From Allolobophora icterica (Eukaryota > Annelida > Clitellata > Crassiclitellata > Lumbricidae), in NCBI GenBank assembly GCA_963556255.1, contig OY744609.1:8760283-8824282 (forward strand): a stretch of DNA of 64,000 nt, in the 5' to 3' direction. Each line of letters starts with the position of its first letter. Position 1 is the stretch's first letter. Below the pieces are notes generated by a model that saw only the letters and a program-made list of their open reading frames with translations, made no database searches and was not told the DNA's origin. This document shows positions 33,421 through 45,535 of this stretch, piece after piece. A program made the position numbers and the translations under genes.

Positions 33421-34110
33421 TATCTGCATATGTTTTTATTTATTTATTTATGTGTATATTTTAATTGGTTTTTAGTAATGGTTCGTGAACACAATATTTA
33501 AAAATGGTCAGGTAAGTAAGTAAGTATACTGAGTAACAAAGTGAATGATATGAGTTACTAGCATCATGAAAACATTTAACCGTACAGCGTTAAAACATCT
33601 GACGGAAATGTCAAATTACACGGGACATTTTAATTTCATGCAATGACAGTTAATTTCTGACTTTTTTTAATATACACTGTGTTCGTTTGACAGTTCATTT
33701 TTAACCTTTGCAAATAATGTGTCAATTTTCTAATAAAAGTAAATTTTTTCACCTTAAGTATTGTGTCCATGAACTATTACTTACTTACTTGAGCAGAAGT
33801 ATAGCTGTTATAAGGATTCGTAGCACTCTATCGAGTCACTCTCTCCAATTCTGGGGTGGCCATGATGTTTACCTTGTGCACGGTTGTGACCGCACCACCA
33901 TAAACCTTTACAACTGTAATTGTAAGTTCTCATTAATATAGCACCTCTTCAAGAAAACTTATAAGAGAAGCTCCAGATCTAATGTATATATGAAAGTATG
34001 TATGTGTGTATAAAATATGTATGAATGTATGTATGTAGGTATCCATGTGTATAATGTATATGTATGATGTGTATGTATATGGGTAATGTATGTATATGTA
34101 TTTAGGTGTC
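33421..34110. other. intronic sequence with short tetranucleotide tracts
   Basis: AAGT/TTAC tetranucleotides near 33511 and 33776, ATAGCACCTCTTCAAG at 33939-33954 (a retroelement 3' word seen also at 12641 and 57940) and a degenerate (GTAT)n at about 33990-34110. Confidence 0.5.
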
Positions 34111-34549
34111 TGGTTGTTTATATAGCACCTTTTAATAAAATTGCATTACTTTAGGACTTACTGTCGGGTGAGGTGGTGATTTATTACCAGACAGTAGGCG
34201 TTCAGGTCACACAGGTGTGTCTGGTCCTGTCGGAGATTAAAATGACTATAATAAATTGGTAAATGGTGGGGCTCTGATAACTTGTGGCTGGCTGCTCCAG
34301 GGGAGGGTTGGAGGAGGGGTGGAAGGTGGAAGTTTTCACCACATCGTGGAGCTGATCCGGCTGAATGTTATTTTTATCTAGGCTGTGTTGGAGGACTTTA
34401 GATTCCAGACACCTGGAAAGGAACTTGGTTTACTCCAGTTCTTCCCTCCTAAACAATTCACCTGGTCTGGTTTCGCAGCCTTGGCCCTGTCTGATAGACT
34501 CTCTTTGTTGATAGGTAGGCCTTGATCTACACGGGTTTTTCTATTGTAG
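34111..34549. other. unassigned intronic sequence
   Basis: Nothing recognised apart from TATAGCACCTTTT at 34120-34132. Confidence 0.4.
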
Positions 34550-35000
34550 GAGCACACCCTGCTTCCAGTACCAGCACTTCCAGTATCAACTTTGCCAGTA
34601 CCACCACTTCCAGTACCACCGCTTCTAGATGAAATCTTGCATTGCCAATGATTCCAGTACTAATTACTACCAGTGCTAATGCTTCAAGTACCAGTATTTT
34701 CGGTATCAAATGTTTCCAGTATTTGCATGTTTATGATACCAGGACCTCTAGTGCTATATCTTCTGCTGCCTAATTTTCCAGTACTGATGCTTCATTACTT
34801 GAGTATTTTGATACAAGAGCTTCAAATACAAGATCTTATAGTAGTAGTGTTTCCAGTACCATTTCTCTCAGTACTTCAGTGTTTATGATAAAGGACTTCA
34901 ATTACTAAATTTTCCAGTATCAGTGCTGCCAGTATGCACCAATGGTGCCAGTACCGATGCTACCAGTACCAATGCTGCCAGTACCAATGCTGCCACTACC
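34550..35000. repeat. interspersed CCAGTACC-motif region
   Basis: CCAGTACC or CCAGTACT words recur roughly every 10-30 bases, often with CACTTCCAG or AATGCTGC. It is the complement of the GGTAC-rich region at 1060-1640 and may be the same family. Confidence 0.6.
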
Positions 35001-35590
35001 GATGCTTTCAGGGTGAATGGGGTGTGCTGTTGTGGTATTAAGCGTGGGTGGGGTTCTGTTAGTTTTTAAGTGGGGAGTCAACTGAACTGGGTGAAGTAAC
35101 CGTGTCCAAGACACCCACTGATGTTTTTGTTAGCTATATTTCAGCTAACGTTCTGTTAACTCTAGTAATAGTCTTTATTTAAATAAAAGCCACCCTCGGG
35201 GTCTTTGGAGACACATTATGAGTTGTTTAAAGGTCAAAGGATCGAATATATTTACGCATTCGCCATTCACAAGAACACATTCCCTCTGTTCAACCAGCCG
35301 AATATACTCCATTAGTAACCACAGGTGCATTATGCACGGCTACCTGTCCTAAGGCAGTATACAGGCTAAGGGTAGGGCACCGTAGCACCCGAGGCCTCAC
35401 TTTGGCTGTTGTCCTAACATCCTTGCCCCAGGATTAAGTAACTAAATAGCTAAGTAGTTGGCTAGGTGGGTGGGTATATAGGTAAGTAGATAATACGAAA
35501 AGTATGGGTTTGAGCTTGCGGAGACGGTTACTGGGTAGGGGATCTTAAGCAAGTTTTTCACCCACAGTTGCTCAGCGGCATCCGCTTAAC
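35001..35590. other. unassigned intronic sequence
   Basis: No supported feature. Confidence 0.4.
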
Positions 35591-35594
35591 GAAT

Positions 35595-35775
35595 GCGTAA
35601 TAATAATAATAATGATAATGATAATAATGATAATAATAATAATAATAATAATATGAATAATAATATGAATAATAATATGAATAATAATATGAATAATAGC
35701 TAGTTAAGTAGCTAATTAATACCATATGTGTAAAAATTAAGTAGCTAATTAATACCATATATATGTAAAAAATTA
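35595..35775. repeat. (AAT)n tract and 35-50 bp duplication
   Basis: AAT/AATATG units at 35599-35698. Then AAGTAGCTAATTAATACCAT occurs twice (35705 and 35739). Confidence 0.85.
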
Positions 35776-35849
35776 AGCTATTCGTAGGGGTATGAATAAT
35801 CACTTCGGAAATTGTGCATGCATGCGTACAGCCAATTTTGGGCTATAGT

Positions 35850-36520
35850 TAAGAAGAGGAGTCTGAAAGGCGGATCAATTGCTTTGGCCATTGTACAGGA
35901 AGTTTTGAAACAATGTTGGCCTTAGGCATCACTTCGAAGCTCCATAATACACAGTAATCCCATGAAGCAGAGGAAGTTTTCTGGGCTAAAAATGCTTCTA
36001 CCGTTATCGGATGTTATGAAACAGAGTTAGCTTAAGGCTATTCAGAGCAAGTCTGCATTATTCGATAGTGATTTCACTGGTTTGGGTCGGTAGTGCCGTT
36101 GCTGTGTTTTTTCTTGAATTGGTGCTATATAATTGGTGGATTACAAGGCATGACTTGTACATGGTAACTTCTCAAGGAGAGGAGACATTAAACACCTACC
36201 GATTATGAGCACTTTATTTCATGAGAATAAATAAAATAAAAGAAAATGAAAACTGGTATGTGATAAAATATGAGAGAAAAAGAGAGAGAAAGAAATTGCA
36301 GTGCTGCAGATTTGCTGTCAAGTACTTAAACTGTGAAAACGAACGTGAATATCATATGTCTGTAAACAACCAGAACGTTTATAAACAGTTTTGCCTTTTC
36401 TGGAAGTTTTTAAGCCAGCCATATAGCAGTGTTAGAGAGAGGGGAAGCTTTTAAAGTCCAAATCAAAGCTTCCGCCATTGCAGGATGCTTTGAAACAGGG
36501 TTTCCAGTTTCAGCTGGCCG
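35850..36520. repeat. ancient degenerate repeat with TTTTGAAACA words
   Basis: Segments near 35880, 35995 and 36468 share the order GCTTC/TTT, GCCATT/CCGTTAT, then GATG-TTTGAAACA and a GTT-GCC block, at irregular spacing. This suggests a diverged repeat. The boundary is uncertain. Confidence 0.3.
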
Positions 36521-36764
36521 GGGTGAAGTCGAAACACACGCATAAGTTGACTTTGATAAACAACGCTGTTTATTAGGAGAGTATCTGCGGACGGCCTGAA
36601 CCTGTTAAGTGATTATTGTCCAGTAATCTTTTATATGAGGAAACAGAGTTGCCCTTTGGTGTTTGCAATGATCTGTTGTCATCTGTAATTACACAATGGG
36701 TCATTAAGGTCTAATTGATACGGATCTTGTGAGGCTTTCTCAACAGCTGCTTGCAACTGTAAAT

Positions 36765-36805
36765 ATACACACACATGCACACATACACACACGCGCACAC
36801 ACGCG

Positions 36806-36841
<36 letters not shown>

Positions 36842-36842
36842 T
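36765..36842. repeat. (CA)n/(CGCA)n microsatellite
   Basis: Dinucleotide CA tract with CGCA interruptions. Confidence 0.93.
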
Positions 36843-36848
36843 GTGTAT

Positions 36849-37110
36849 GTACAGCAGAAACTCGTTATACCAGTGTTTTTGGGATCCATATCAAGAACCG
36901 CTTTATAACAGGGGCTTGCTATGATGAGTTTATTTTCTATAGGATAAATAATTTTCGAATTGCTGTTTTCGACCATGTTGTATCAGAATTTCGTGTCATT
37001 ATGAAGCATGCTATGAATGATTATCGGATTTAGAGTGTCCGATTTAGAGTTTCGATTTAGTGAATCGGATTTAGAGTGTCCGATTTAGAGCATCGGATTT
37101 AGAGTATACA
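36849..37110. mobile_element. possible pogo/Tc1-like MITE remnant
   Basis: TACAGCAGAAACTCGTTATA at 36850-36869 looks like TA plus a pogo/Tigger-type end. The body (CGCTTTATAACAGGG, CTTGCTATGATGAG) parallels 53448-53625. A GGATTTAGAGTGTCCGATTTA minisatellite follows at 37025-37105. The right end is not clear. Confidence 0.3.
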
Positions 37111-37270
37111 GTTTCGACTAGGCTGCTCCAACCGATTATGAATCCTGAATATGACTCAACTTGATGTTATGATATATAATGTAATGTATTGTAATATAAA
37201 CATTTGTAAAGCAAATGATGACTGCACTATGGACGTAACTGGATTAGGGTAGATTATATATGCTAGATAC

Positions 37271-37395
37271 AAAGCACCTTTGGTAGTAGTAGTAGTAGTT
37301 TCAGCTTAACAACTTTGTGTGATAACAAAGATCATTAGCGTCGCCCTCCTTCATCCAGACTTGGGACTAGCACTCCCAGAGTACGAGCAGTGGCA
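37271..37395 (-). mobile_element. family D repeat, copy 4
   Basis: (TAG)n at 37281-37298 leads into TTAACAACTTTGTGTGATAAC, AGATCATTAGCGTCGCCCTCC, GACTTGGGACTAGCACTCCCA and GAGTACGAGCAGTGGC. The (TAG)n, read on the - strand, is the 3' tail. Confidence 0.65.
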
Positions 37396-37779
37396 GAGTT
37401 AGGGATCTAGCACCTGTGGTCTTCTTGAATTAGCATTTTGCATGGAAAGGGTTAAAAATAATTGGTAGTTGGAATAAAAGGTATAGTATGACTAAAACAT
37501 GGAGAGATTTTAAATGAGTCATGAGGGAGATTGCTAAAGAAAACACATGTATGTAAAAAAAATCAGTAAAAAGAGAGACGAGCAATGAATTGTATTTGTA
37601 ATTGAACGTTTATGAAATTGCCACTCAGCGATTCGGAGGCACTCAGTGCTATCAGTAACAATAAATGAACTTAGCGTGGAAAGATTTTTGGAAGGGAAAA
37701 CTGGAACACGAGAATACTGCAAGAATTGAGAAAATAAGAATCATATATGTGAGTAAAACTATGTGAGTAATCTACAATT

Positions 37780-38152
37780 AATGTAAAAAAGTAGGCAACA
37801 GAAAGTTTTGAGCAGAAATTATCCAGGAATGTAAAGGAGGACAGCAAGAGTTTCTACAATTTTTTTAGAAACAAGCATAAACGGAAATAAATGGTAGGAA
37901 AAAAGAAGGGAGAAGTCGTTGTGTGCGACCTAGATTGGAGGCAGCAGAAGTAACTGGGAAATTGATCAGCTCGGTGTTTACTTACGAAAACTAGGAAACA
38001 TCTCTGAACCCAGCAAAGCGTTTCTAGGAAGTGGTGGGAAGGGATTGTCGTAGATAATGTGTACTAAGGATGATTTGGACTGCTGAAGAGGTTATAAAAT
38101 AACTGGCAAGAGTTGATGTTTGGAGTAAGTAAGTAAGCAAGTAGCTTTTATT

Positions 38153-38214
<62 letters not shown>

Positions 38215-39110
38215 GACGATTTGCACAGCGCCTTAGTAAAGCCGAGGCCGAAGTAAAAGGGTGCTGTACATGAGTTCAAAAATTCAATGGCAGTCATACG
38301 AATGTTTGAAGAGAGGTTTTGAGCTGTGATTTGTATGTCTTCATCTGACAAGTGCACATGCTTTACATGTATAACAATGATTACATACAGTTTGAAAATA
38401 AACTATAACAGGGGCAGATCATAAAGTCACACTTGCACAACTAAATATAATTATCCAGTTTCTGCAAAAAAATAACAACTAGGAAGCGAACTAAAAAACT
38501 AAAAGCGTTCAAACAAACACAAAGGCAGCCAACGGTACTCGGAGCCAGGATAAAAAAAACAATTGACTACCTCCTTATACTTTTACATCACGTGGAGGAA
38601 GAAATTGGAGAGGCTTTAGGTCTTCAATGACTTAATGCAGACTGGAGAATGGGAAGGTACCATATGAAGGAAGAGATGCTCTCTTAGTTCCATTGTTTAA
38701 ACAGAGAAATTTGAAACTATAGACCAGGCACTGCCAGAGAGTGAGGTATTGAAAGTGAGTGAGCAAGAAAGGAACTTGGGAGTAATTACACAAAAAGTGC
38801 AAAACCTTAAGGGATCTTGCTGAAGCAGCAAATATGGATATGATCAAGAAAGCAATTGTCAGCAGAGACAAAGATATACCGGTAAGTGGAGAAACTATAA
38901 AGAAGAGCTACCAAATCATTTGGGGTTAATAGGGTATGAGCTATGTAGAAAGGTTGAAAAGGTATTGACTGGAGGAAAAGGAGAGCAGATGAGATCTCCT
39001 TGAACTTACAAGGTATAACTGGAAAAGAGACAGAGGGAGGTTCTTTAGAACCAAGGCAACTCTAGGCCACGGGGATAAATTGTTCAAGAAACCAAAAGGA
39101 ACAATAGTGC
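37780..39110 (+). mobile_element. LINE reverse-transcriptase relic (several frames)
   Basis: Broken frames give LISSVFTYEN near 37970, the FASVFT-EN block that precedes reverse transcriptase, then QERNLGVI at about 38765 and YVERLKRY near 38945. LEEKES...DLLELTRYNWKR and RGRFFRTKATLGHG, then KLFKKPKG follow near 38965-39100. These match the end of reverse transcriptase and the arginine-rich tail of CR1/L2/Jockey-like LINEs. Stops and frameshifts are numerous. It is interrupted by a second retroelement tail at about 38111-38340. Confidence 0.55.
38153..38340 (-). mobile_element. retroelement 3' tail with (TTA)n, reverse
   Basis: On the - strand CGGCTTTACTAAGGCGCTGTGCAAATCG runs into (TTA)n at 38214-38153. 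This is the same arrangement as the GGCGCTATATAAAT-type tails elsewhere, so the (AAT)n run on the + strand is probably its tail. Confidence 0.5.
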
Positions 39111-39169
39111 AGAAATTTTTTTATGTTACGTTAATGTCATGGTCTGTGATGTTGTTTGGCTATGTTATA

Positions 39170-39935
39170 CTAGCTTGTTTACCCGGCGTTGCCCGGGGTT
39201 GTAAGTTTCAATCCCTGTAGCGAATAAGCAACAAATTTAGGTATAAGTTTAAATCCGTGTAGCGAATAAGGAAGAAATTTAGGCGACCTGTGGGGGAGAC
39301 TGCTTTGCAGTCTTGCGACCTCTGCCGTGGACTGACTGCTTCGCCGTCGCCCTCTGGCGACGACTGCTTCGCAGTCTCCCGTGGACTGACTGCTTCGCAG
39401 TCGAAGAGGGTGAACCCGGCGTTGGTGGGTTAAAGAAAACGCCATAAATCTAGCCCTCACTTCCCTTAGTAAAGAAGAGTCTTTGAACATACAATTTTGC
39501 TGTAAAACGATGAATATAGTTCGAATCGATCGTAATTAAATTTTGTGCGAAAGTAAACAACGTCGTTATGCGCATTATTAATGACGTTGGGGAATACCCG
39601 CGCCATAAATAGAACCGCTTGGCAGTGGAAGAGGCGAGCTGGGGCGTTATGCGCATTATTAATGACGTTGGGGAATACCGGCGCCATAAATAGAACCGCT
39701 TGGCAGTGGAAGAGGCGACCTGGGGCGTGAATGACGGTCGGTAGGGTAGAGTTTTTGGGGATTTTCACCATGTTAGCGGTGAAAAAGGGGTACGCGAACC
39801 CCTCCACTGGGTGTCCGATGCCGAGGCCGACACAGTGGTGAAGGTTTCGAGTGAAAAGGTGCAAAATTGTAGAAGTTAAGCCCGGTCAAACAGACAGAGA
39901 GACAGACAGACTTCTCGCTTTATTTATATAGATTA
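39170..39935 (+). mobile_element. dispersed element with ACCCGGCGTTGCCCGGG start and CAGA-rich end
   Basis: It begins TACTAGCTTGTTTACCCGGCG and ends near 39935 with GACAGACAGACTTCTCGC, then TTTATTTATATAGATTA. This arrangement is common among repeats of invertebrate genomes, in my recollection. Inside are self-complementary words GACTGCTTCGCAGTC at 39360-39405, and an exact-looking 81-bp tandem duplication at 39564-39725 (starting CGTTATGCGCATTATTAATG). Class not assigned. Confidence 0.45.
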
Positions 39936-39994
39936 AGGGGGTACGCGAACCCCTCCACTGGGTGTCCGATGCCGAGGCCGACACAGTAGTGAAC
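39786..39994. repeat. 57-bp direct repeat pair
   Basis: GGGGTACGCGAACCCCTCCA and the following bases to ACAGTRGTGAA occur at about 39786-39843 and 39937-39994. The second copy lies just beyond the element end at 39935. Confidence 0.8.
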
Positions 39995-39995
39995 G

Positions 39996-40036
39996 CACGA
40001 GAACGCATGTTCAAGCTACTAACATGCGTTCTCGTG
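39996..40036. repeat. 16-bp perfect hairpin
   Basis: Arms CACGAGAACGCATGTT (39996-40011) and AACATGCGTTCTCGTG (40021-40036) around a 9-base loop. Confidence 0.9.
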
Positions 40037-40040
40037 ATAA

Positions 40041-40800
40041 TTATAAGTTTCAATTAGCTGTTTAATTGTCGTTCATCTCTTCTATCGGATGTTCCCATCA
40101 GCTGTTAGTCAGAAGTGTCACCCGTTCAGGAACTGCTTTTGCTCGTCTTCCCCCTTCCTCCCTTGCCTCCGATGTTCATTCATAAGCGACGCGGAACTCG
40201 TGTTCCTCTTGTTACGGATTTCAGTAATTTCAGACCAATTATGTCAATGTAGTTCTATTATGAATTGCGTTGATGGCAGTGTAGATTAGACTTGCGCGCG
40301 CCATATGTGTGTATGCGTGTGTGTGCGTATATCTGTGTGTGTGTGTGTTTGTGTGTATGTGTGTTTGTGTGTATGTGTGTGTTCTCTTTTCATTCATATC
40401 CTGTAGACAAGGGCCTGCATCCTGGCCCCTGGCTTGCTCAGCTGTTGATGGGGCTAATTATTCGGCTAATTCCCCCAATACATAACGCCGTCGGGAGGAG
40501 GGGAAGGGTCTTTATGTTGTGGTTAGTGAGTCATCACGAGACAGGCGATTGATGGTCGATTATTTGGTGGTAAAACCGTGTGCTCATGCATTTGGTGGTA
40601 ACCTCAGGATAGGTAGACGGGGGTGAGGTTAGACTTCTGTATAGGTACTTTAGAACGCTAGACAAAGCGGGAGGGAGGCAGAGAGAGAGAGAGCGCCAGG
40701 CTTTCTAGATAGGTCAAGGTCAATAGCTAGGCTGCGTTTATCTCAATTCTACAATTAGATGAGCATTAAGTGTGTCTTATATCTGGGTCTGTCGTTATCT
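40041..40800. other. intronic sequence with degenerate (GT)n
   Basis: GT-rich tract at about 40306-40383 and a short (GA)n at 40680-40694. No gene was seen. Confidence 0.5.
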
Positions 40801-40805
40801 GCAGT

Positions 40806-41637
<832 letters not shown>

Positions 41638-41714
41638 GTGAGCAGGCATGCAAACTGTGCAGCCTGTAAGATAGCTTTCCTTACACTAACTTTCCTTACA
41701 TTACCTTTTGTACT

Positions 41715-42035
41715 TGTGTTAGATTACTGCAATGGGATTTATGGATGACTGTGTGTGCGTGTGGGCCACAGTGGATGACCGTTAGTACCAGACAATTTAT
41801 AATCCACATCGGCTGTCCTTGTTTTTACCAGAGACTGCTGTTGGAGTGTACCGATTACTTGCATCTAGAATGCATGTGTACCGGATATTTACACAATTTT
41901 TCTGGTTATGTAAAAAGACTAATGCAAGCAAAAAAGTTTTTTTTGTGACATCTCGGGTTGTTAATTCGTTGCCAAGTGCATCGGACCAGACATTAAAATA
42001 TTTGCCGTTTAAAAAGACGCGTGAGTGTATGTTTA
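41715..42035 (+). mobile_element. LINE 3' region relic
   Basis: LDYCNGIYG near 41723 matches the LDYCNSL-type block downstream of the reverse-transcriptase active site. About 220 bases later VVNSLPSASDQTLKYLPFKK resembles the WNSLP...FK tail. Frames between are broken. Confidence 0.45.
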
Positions 42036-42039
42036 GTGT

Positions 42040-42126
42040 GTGAGTGTATGTTTAGTGTATGTTTAGTGTGTGAGCGTGTATGTCATGTTTGGTTTGTGTG
42101 TGTATTTGAGAGTGTGTGTGATTCAG

Positions 42127-42160
<34 letters not shown>

Positions 42161-42284
42161 AGTGTGTGATTGAGTGAGTCAGTGGGTGTGTGCGTGATTG
42201 TGTGTGTGTGTGTGTGAGTCTGTGTGTGTCTGGTGTTTCGTAATAGTGTGTGAGCGTGTGTGTTTGTGGGAGAGTCAGTTTTGT

Positions 42285-42349
<65 letters not shown>

Positions 42350-42361
42350 TGGTGTTTCGTA

Positions 42362-42399
<38 letters not shown>

Positions 42400-42460
42400 T
42401 GTGTGTGTCAGTTTTGTGTGTGTGAGTGTGTGTGTGATTTTGTGTATGTCTGTGTGTGTT
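42040..42460. repeat. (GT)n microsatellite, compound
   Basis: GT dinucleotide arrays with GAGTGT and TCAGTTTT interruptions. GTCTGGTGTTTCGT (42228 and 42347) is repeated, suggesting a local duplication of about 120 bp. Confidence 0.93.
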
Positions 42461-42512
42461 AGTAGGAGGATCGAACCTGCATTCAAGGCAAGTGTCGAAC
42501 CACTCGGCCACT
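42461..42512 (-). mobile_element. tRNA-like SINE head fragment
   Basis: On the - strand CAGTGGCCGAGTGGTTCGAC is box A-like, followed by GCAGGTTCGATCCTCC (box B). It resembles a tRNA-Ser/Leu-type start but is too short for a cloverleaf. Confidence 0.35.
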
Positions 42513-42841
42513 GTGTCATATCACCTTATAAGTGTATATATAACATTCCAGGGTCTGGGCTGACCCCTAGCGTTCTTGTTCTGCATGGTAGGTCGCGTTG
42601 AAGTCTGCCATTCAATCCAACTGAAGCTGATAGTCTCGCTTGTATGAACCGGTTCGCACATCACCTGTCGAGACGTTTTCTATGTTAAACGCTTTTAAAG
42701 TTATGTCTACCAACCTCAGACATTTGAGTGGCTACAGTTTTAACCTAATGTCTCCAAAATAGCAGACATTATGATGCCGTGTGTATTAATATAACGGCGC
42801 TATAGAAGTCAGGCTGTATTACATTAAGTGGCTGTTATGGA

Positions 42842-43380
42842 CAGGGTTGCGCAATAGTCTAGCGGTTAGCTCACCAGGCTGTCAACACATAAGTCCAGGG
42901 AGGGGGTCAAATCACTGCCAGGGTTGCAAGGTGTCGGCTTCAATTGCGCCTCTACCGCTATCGAAGTTGGCGATAAAATGAGTACACTGACCCACTTTTG
43001 TGGATGGGAAGATCAGTTGGTAAGGAAGATGAGTGGCCTGACGCATTCGACTGCCGAGGCTAAGAAAACTGAAGTCGCCAACACTTAATGGTGCGACACG
43101 GTGGTCGATTAACATGCGGTTGCGGGTTCTCCTCCGTGACCCTGTGCAGGTTGTTTGCGCCCGCGTGCCTCTTTCACCAAGAATTTGGTACCGGTGAAGG
43201 GAAAGTAAACGGCACAAGCCTGCGATGCACTCGCCCCGTCTCCAGGGCCTTGGGATTTGTCCATTGCTGGATGAAGGGGTGAAGGGAAGGGCATGAGTGC
43301 CTTCCCAAGTCCCACTGTGGGACGCGGGACCTTTACTTAACCCCAAATACCCGTGGATATCCCTAATGAGGGGCTGCTCT
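42842..43380 (+). mobile_element. SINE family A, split by a nested element
   Basis: The head and body at 42842-43085 (TCTAGCGGTTAGCTCACCAGG ... GCCGAGGCTAAGAAAACTGAA) match 45149. The 3' end resumes at about 43350 (ACCCGTGGATATCCC, GGGGCTGCTCTT). Between lies about 250 bp of foreign sequence flanked by ACTTAA at 43083-43088 and 43335-43340. The insert starts GGTGCGACACGGTGGTCG and carries a box B-like GCGGGTTCTCC, so it may be a second SINE. Confidence 0.5.
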
Positions 43381-43809
43381 TTTTGTCTCTGGCCACAGTA
43401 TAGTTGCAGAGTTGGAACGGACGAGACCTGATTGATTAGAAGGTGTGAGAAGGCTGGGCGGTTATTATAAGGTTGGCTTAAACCGCTTGAAGACTTCGTT
43501 TAGGCAATCGGCGTCGACCTCCGGTCGCAGTTTTTAATGAAGAGAAAACGGAGGAGGGAGGGAGGGAGGAAGTCTGTGTTGGGAAACTTCTCAAGCGGAG
43601 TAAAGTTCGCTTTTGTTGTGTTGTGTGTTCAGTTCAATGTGTTTAGAATGAGGCAGCGTTGCTTTCATTGCCTGTTAGCATTCAGACCGTTTAGCGTTCT
43701 ATATCACATGCCCAGAGTCTCGTGTTGTGTTCTGTAGACAGATGTGTTTTGAATTGTAAACAAGTTTTTGTGCTTGTGTTGACGATGTGCTTGCCTGTGT
43801 AAGGCAGTG
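43381..43809. other. unassigned intronic sequence
   Basis: A (GGGA)n run lies near 43553. No gene supported. Confidence 0.4.
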
Positions 43810-44110
43810 TGTTCGATTAAATTACGGGATTTAGGGGTTGACGGTTTAGTTTATGACTGAACGGTTTGGTGAATGGTTAAAAGGTTTATTCAATTAGTAG
43901 ATGGTTTAGTTTATAGCTAACAATTTAGTTCGTGGCTGAAGGGTTCCTGGTCTACTCTATGGCTAAACAGTTGATTCTATGAGAGAACGGTACAGTTAAT
44001 GGCTAAAGGGTTTATTCTATGGCTAAACAGTTGATTCTATGAGAGAACAGTATAGTTAATGGCTAAAGGGTTATTCTATGGCTAAAAGGTTGAAGTTATC
44101 CAGAAATGTT
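43810..44110. repeat. degenerate minisatellite with ATGGCTAAA words
   Basis: Words TTTATTCTATGGCTAAACAG, TTGATTCTATGAGAGAACGG and TAGTTAATGGCTAAAGGG repeat with a ~60-bp higher-order period at 43959-44090. Confidence 0.8.
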
Positions 44111-44756
44111 ACTGACTGGTTTAGTTTAAGGCTTACGGTAGTTTTAAGGCTAAGCGGTTGTCTACCCAACCTACCATTTAGGTATACCTACTATAAACTT
44201 AGTATACCTACCACAGACCATCCCTAAGCATACAGAAAAACCTGTCTACAGCTGATAAGTAGGCCAACAGCATAAAAATCTGCAGCAGTCAACAATGCGT
44301 AGAAGTCATAAGATGATCGATAGCGGACGAAAATGATCCGTTTAGAAGCAGAAAAAGTGGAGCCATAGTTCCCGGCTGATCCAAACAAAAGCAGTTCGAT
44401 CAACGCATATCGGTGGCCGGCTGTTCCAGAAATATCCGTCACAGATCTTCGAAAGACATGCTTCTCAGCAGTTATGAATGTAATCGAATTGAATTGTGCA
44501 TTGCCATGGTGCCCTCCCTGCCAGCCAAATTGGCGAAGAAATACTTTAAGAACGGCACGTTGGAAATGAGACAATGGTGTTTGAAGAGAGAGAGCTGTGG
44601 GAAGAGTCTTGTATTCAAAGTCTTGTATCATGGTCCGATTATGAGAATAGGGGTTTCTGGGAGGCCATTTATGTATTGTTACCAAGCATTTATATAGCTC
44701 CGGTCAAGCACCTCTCAGAAGTGCCACTTCATGGCTGTCTAACTGATCTGACCTTT
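44111..44756. other. unassigned sequence with a 153-codon - strand ORF
   Basis: The ORF at 44224-44685 (- strand) and the overlapping + frames show no recognisable domain, signal or splice context. It could be a decayed mobile element, and I do not call it a gene. Confidence 0.3.
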
Positions 44757-44757
44757 T

Positions 44758-44992
44758 AGTAACTAGAAAGTGTGAACTTTAAGTAACTAGAAAGTGTGAA
44801 CTTTAAGTAACTAGAAAGTGTGAACTTTAAGTATCTAGAAAGTGTGAACTTTAAGTAACTAGAAAGTGTGAACTTTAAGTAACTAGAAAGTGTGAACTTT
44901 AAGTAACTAGAAAGTGTGAACTTTAAGTATCTAGAAAGTGTGAACTTTAAGTAACTAGAAAGTGTGAACTTTAAGTAACTAGAAAGTGTGTT
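44758..44992. repeat. 24-bp minisatellite, about 10 copies
   Basis: Unit AACTAGAAAGTGTGAACTTT plus AAGT. Copies are nearly identical; ATCTAG replaces AACTAG in two units, 120 bp apart. As 24 is a multiple of three it leaves an open - strand frame, which is not a gene. Confidence 0.95.
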
Positions 44993-45148
44993 GAACTGAG
45001 TCAGTTGAACCACTACATACATACTTAGAGGAAGACTGACTGACAAACTTCCTTGTGGGTACCCCATCTTGTGGAATAGATCCATGGTCTTTCTCTACCA
45101 CTTACTGTAGGCGGTTGAAAACCATTTTGTTGATTGCTTCTCAATAAT

Positions 45149-45475
45149 GTAGTGGTTAGCATGGTGGACTGTCGATCGAGAGGTCGGGGGTTCAAATTCC
45201 TGGCAGGGCAGAAATATAGTTCCAGATTTCTGCTCCACTTGTGCTGCTAGCCAACTCGGCTTAAAGGGTACACTGACCCTGGAAGATGAGACGGCGAGGA
45301 GAGGAATGGCCACCCGCACTCTTATTCCAAGGCTAAGAAAATGAAGTGTTAACACTTCATATCCATGGCTTCCCCAGGACTAGCTTAAGGGACTGCTCTT
45401 CTTCTTCTTCATGTTGTCAGGGTGGGAGTGTCTCTTAGGAGCCTCTCTAGGTGAAGCGCGCTATATAAATTTGGA
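45149..45475 (+). mobile_element. SINE family A, most complete copy, with retroelement tail
   Basis: Head TGTAGTGGTTAGCATGGTGG (box A-like) and GTCGGGGGTTCAAATTCC (box B), then TGGCAGGGCAGAAAT, GGTACACTGACCCTGGAAG, CCAAGGCTAAGAAAATGAAG and GGGACTGCTCTTCTTCTTC. It is followed at 45420-45475 by CTCTTAGGAGCCTC and GCGCGCTATATAAAT, a tail word shared with LINE 3' ends here. Mobilisation by a LINE sharing that tail is a possible explanation. It ends 60 bp upstream of exon 2. Confidence 0.65.
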
Positions 45476-45535
45476 TTTTACAATTACTTATGTGACTATA
45501 CGATGGACCTATTGTGTTGTTTTGTGTGGAAACAG

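Noticed and set aside
44224..44685. 153-codon - strand ORF as a gene
   Set aside because: No recognisable domain or splice context; overlapping + frames are equally open.
44756..45085. 109-codon ORF with LSSYLKFT repeats
   Set aside because: Translation of a 24-bp minisatellite.
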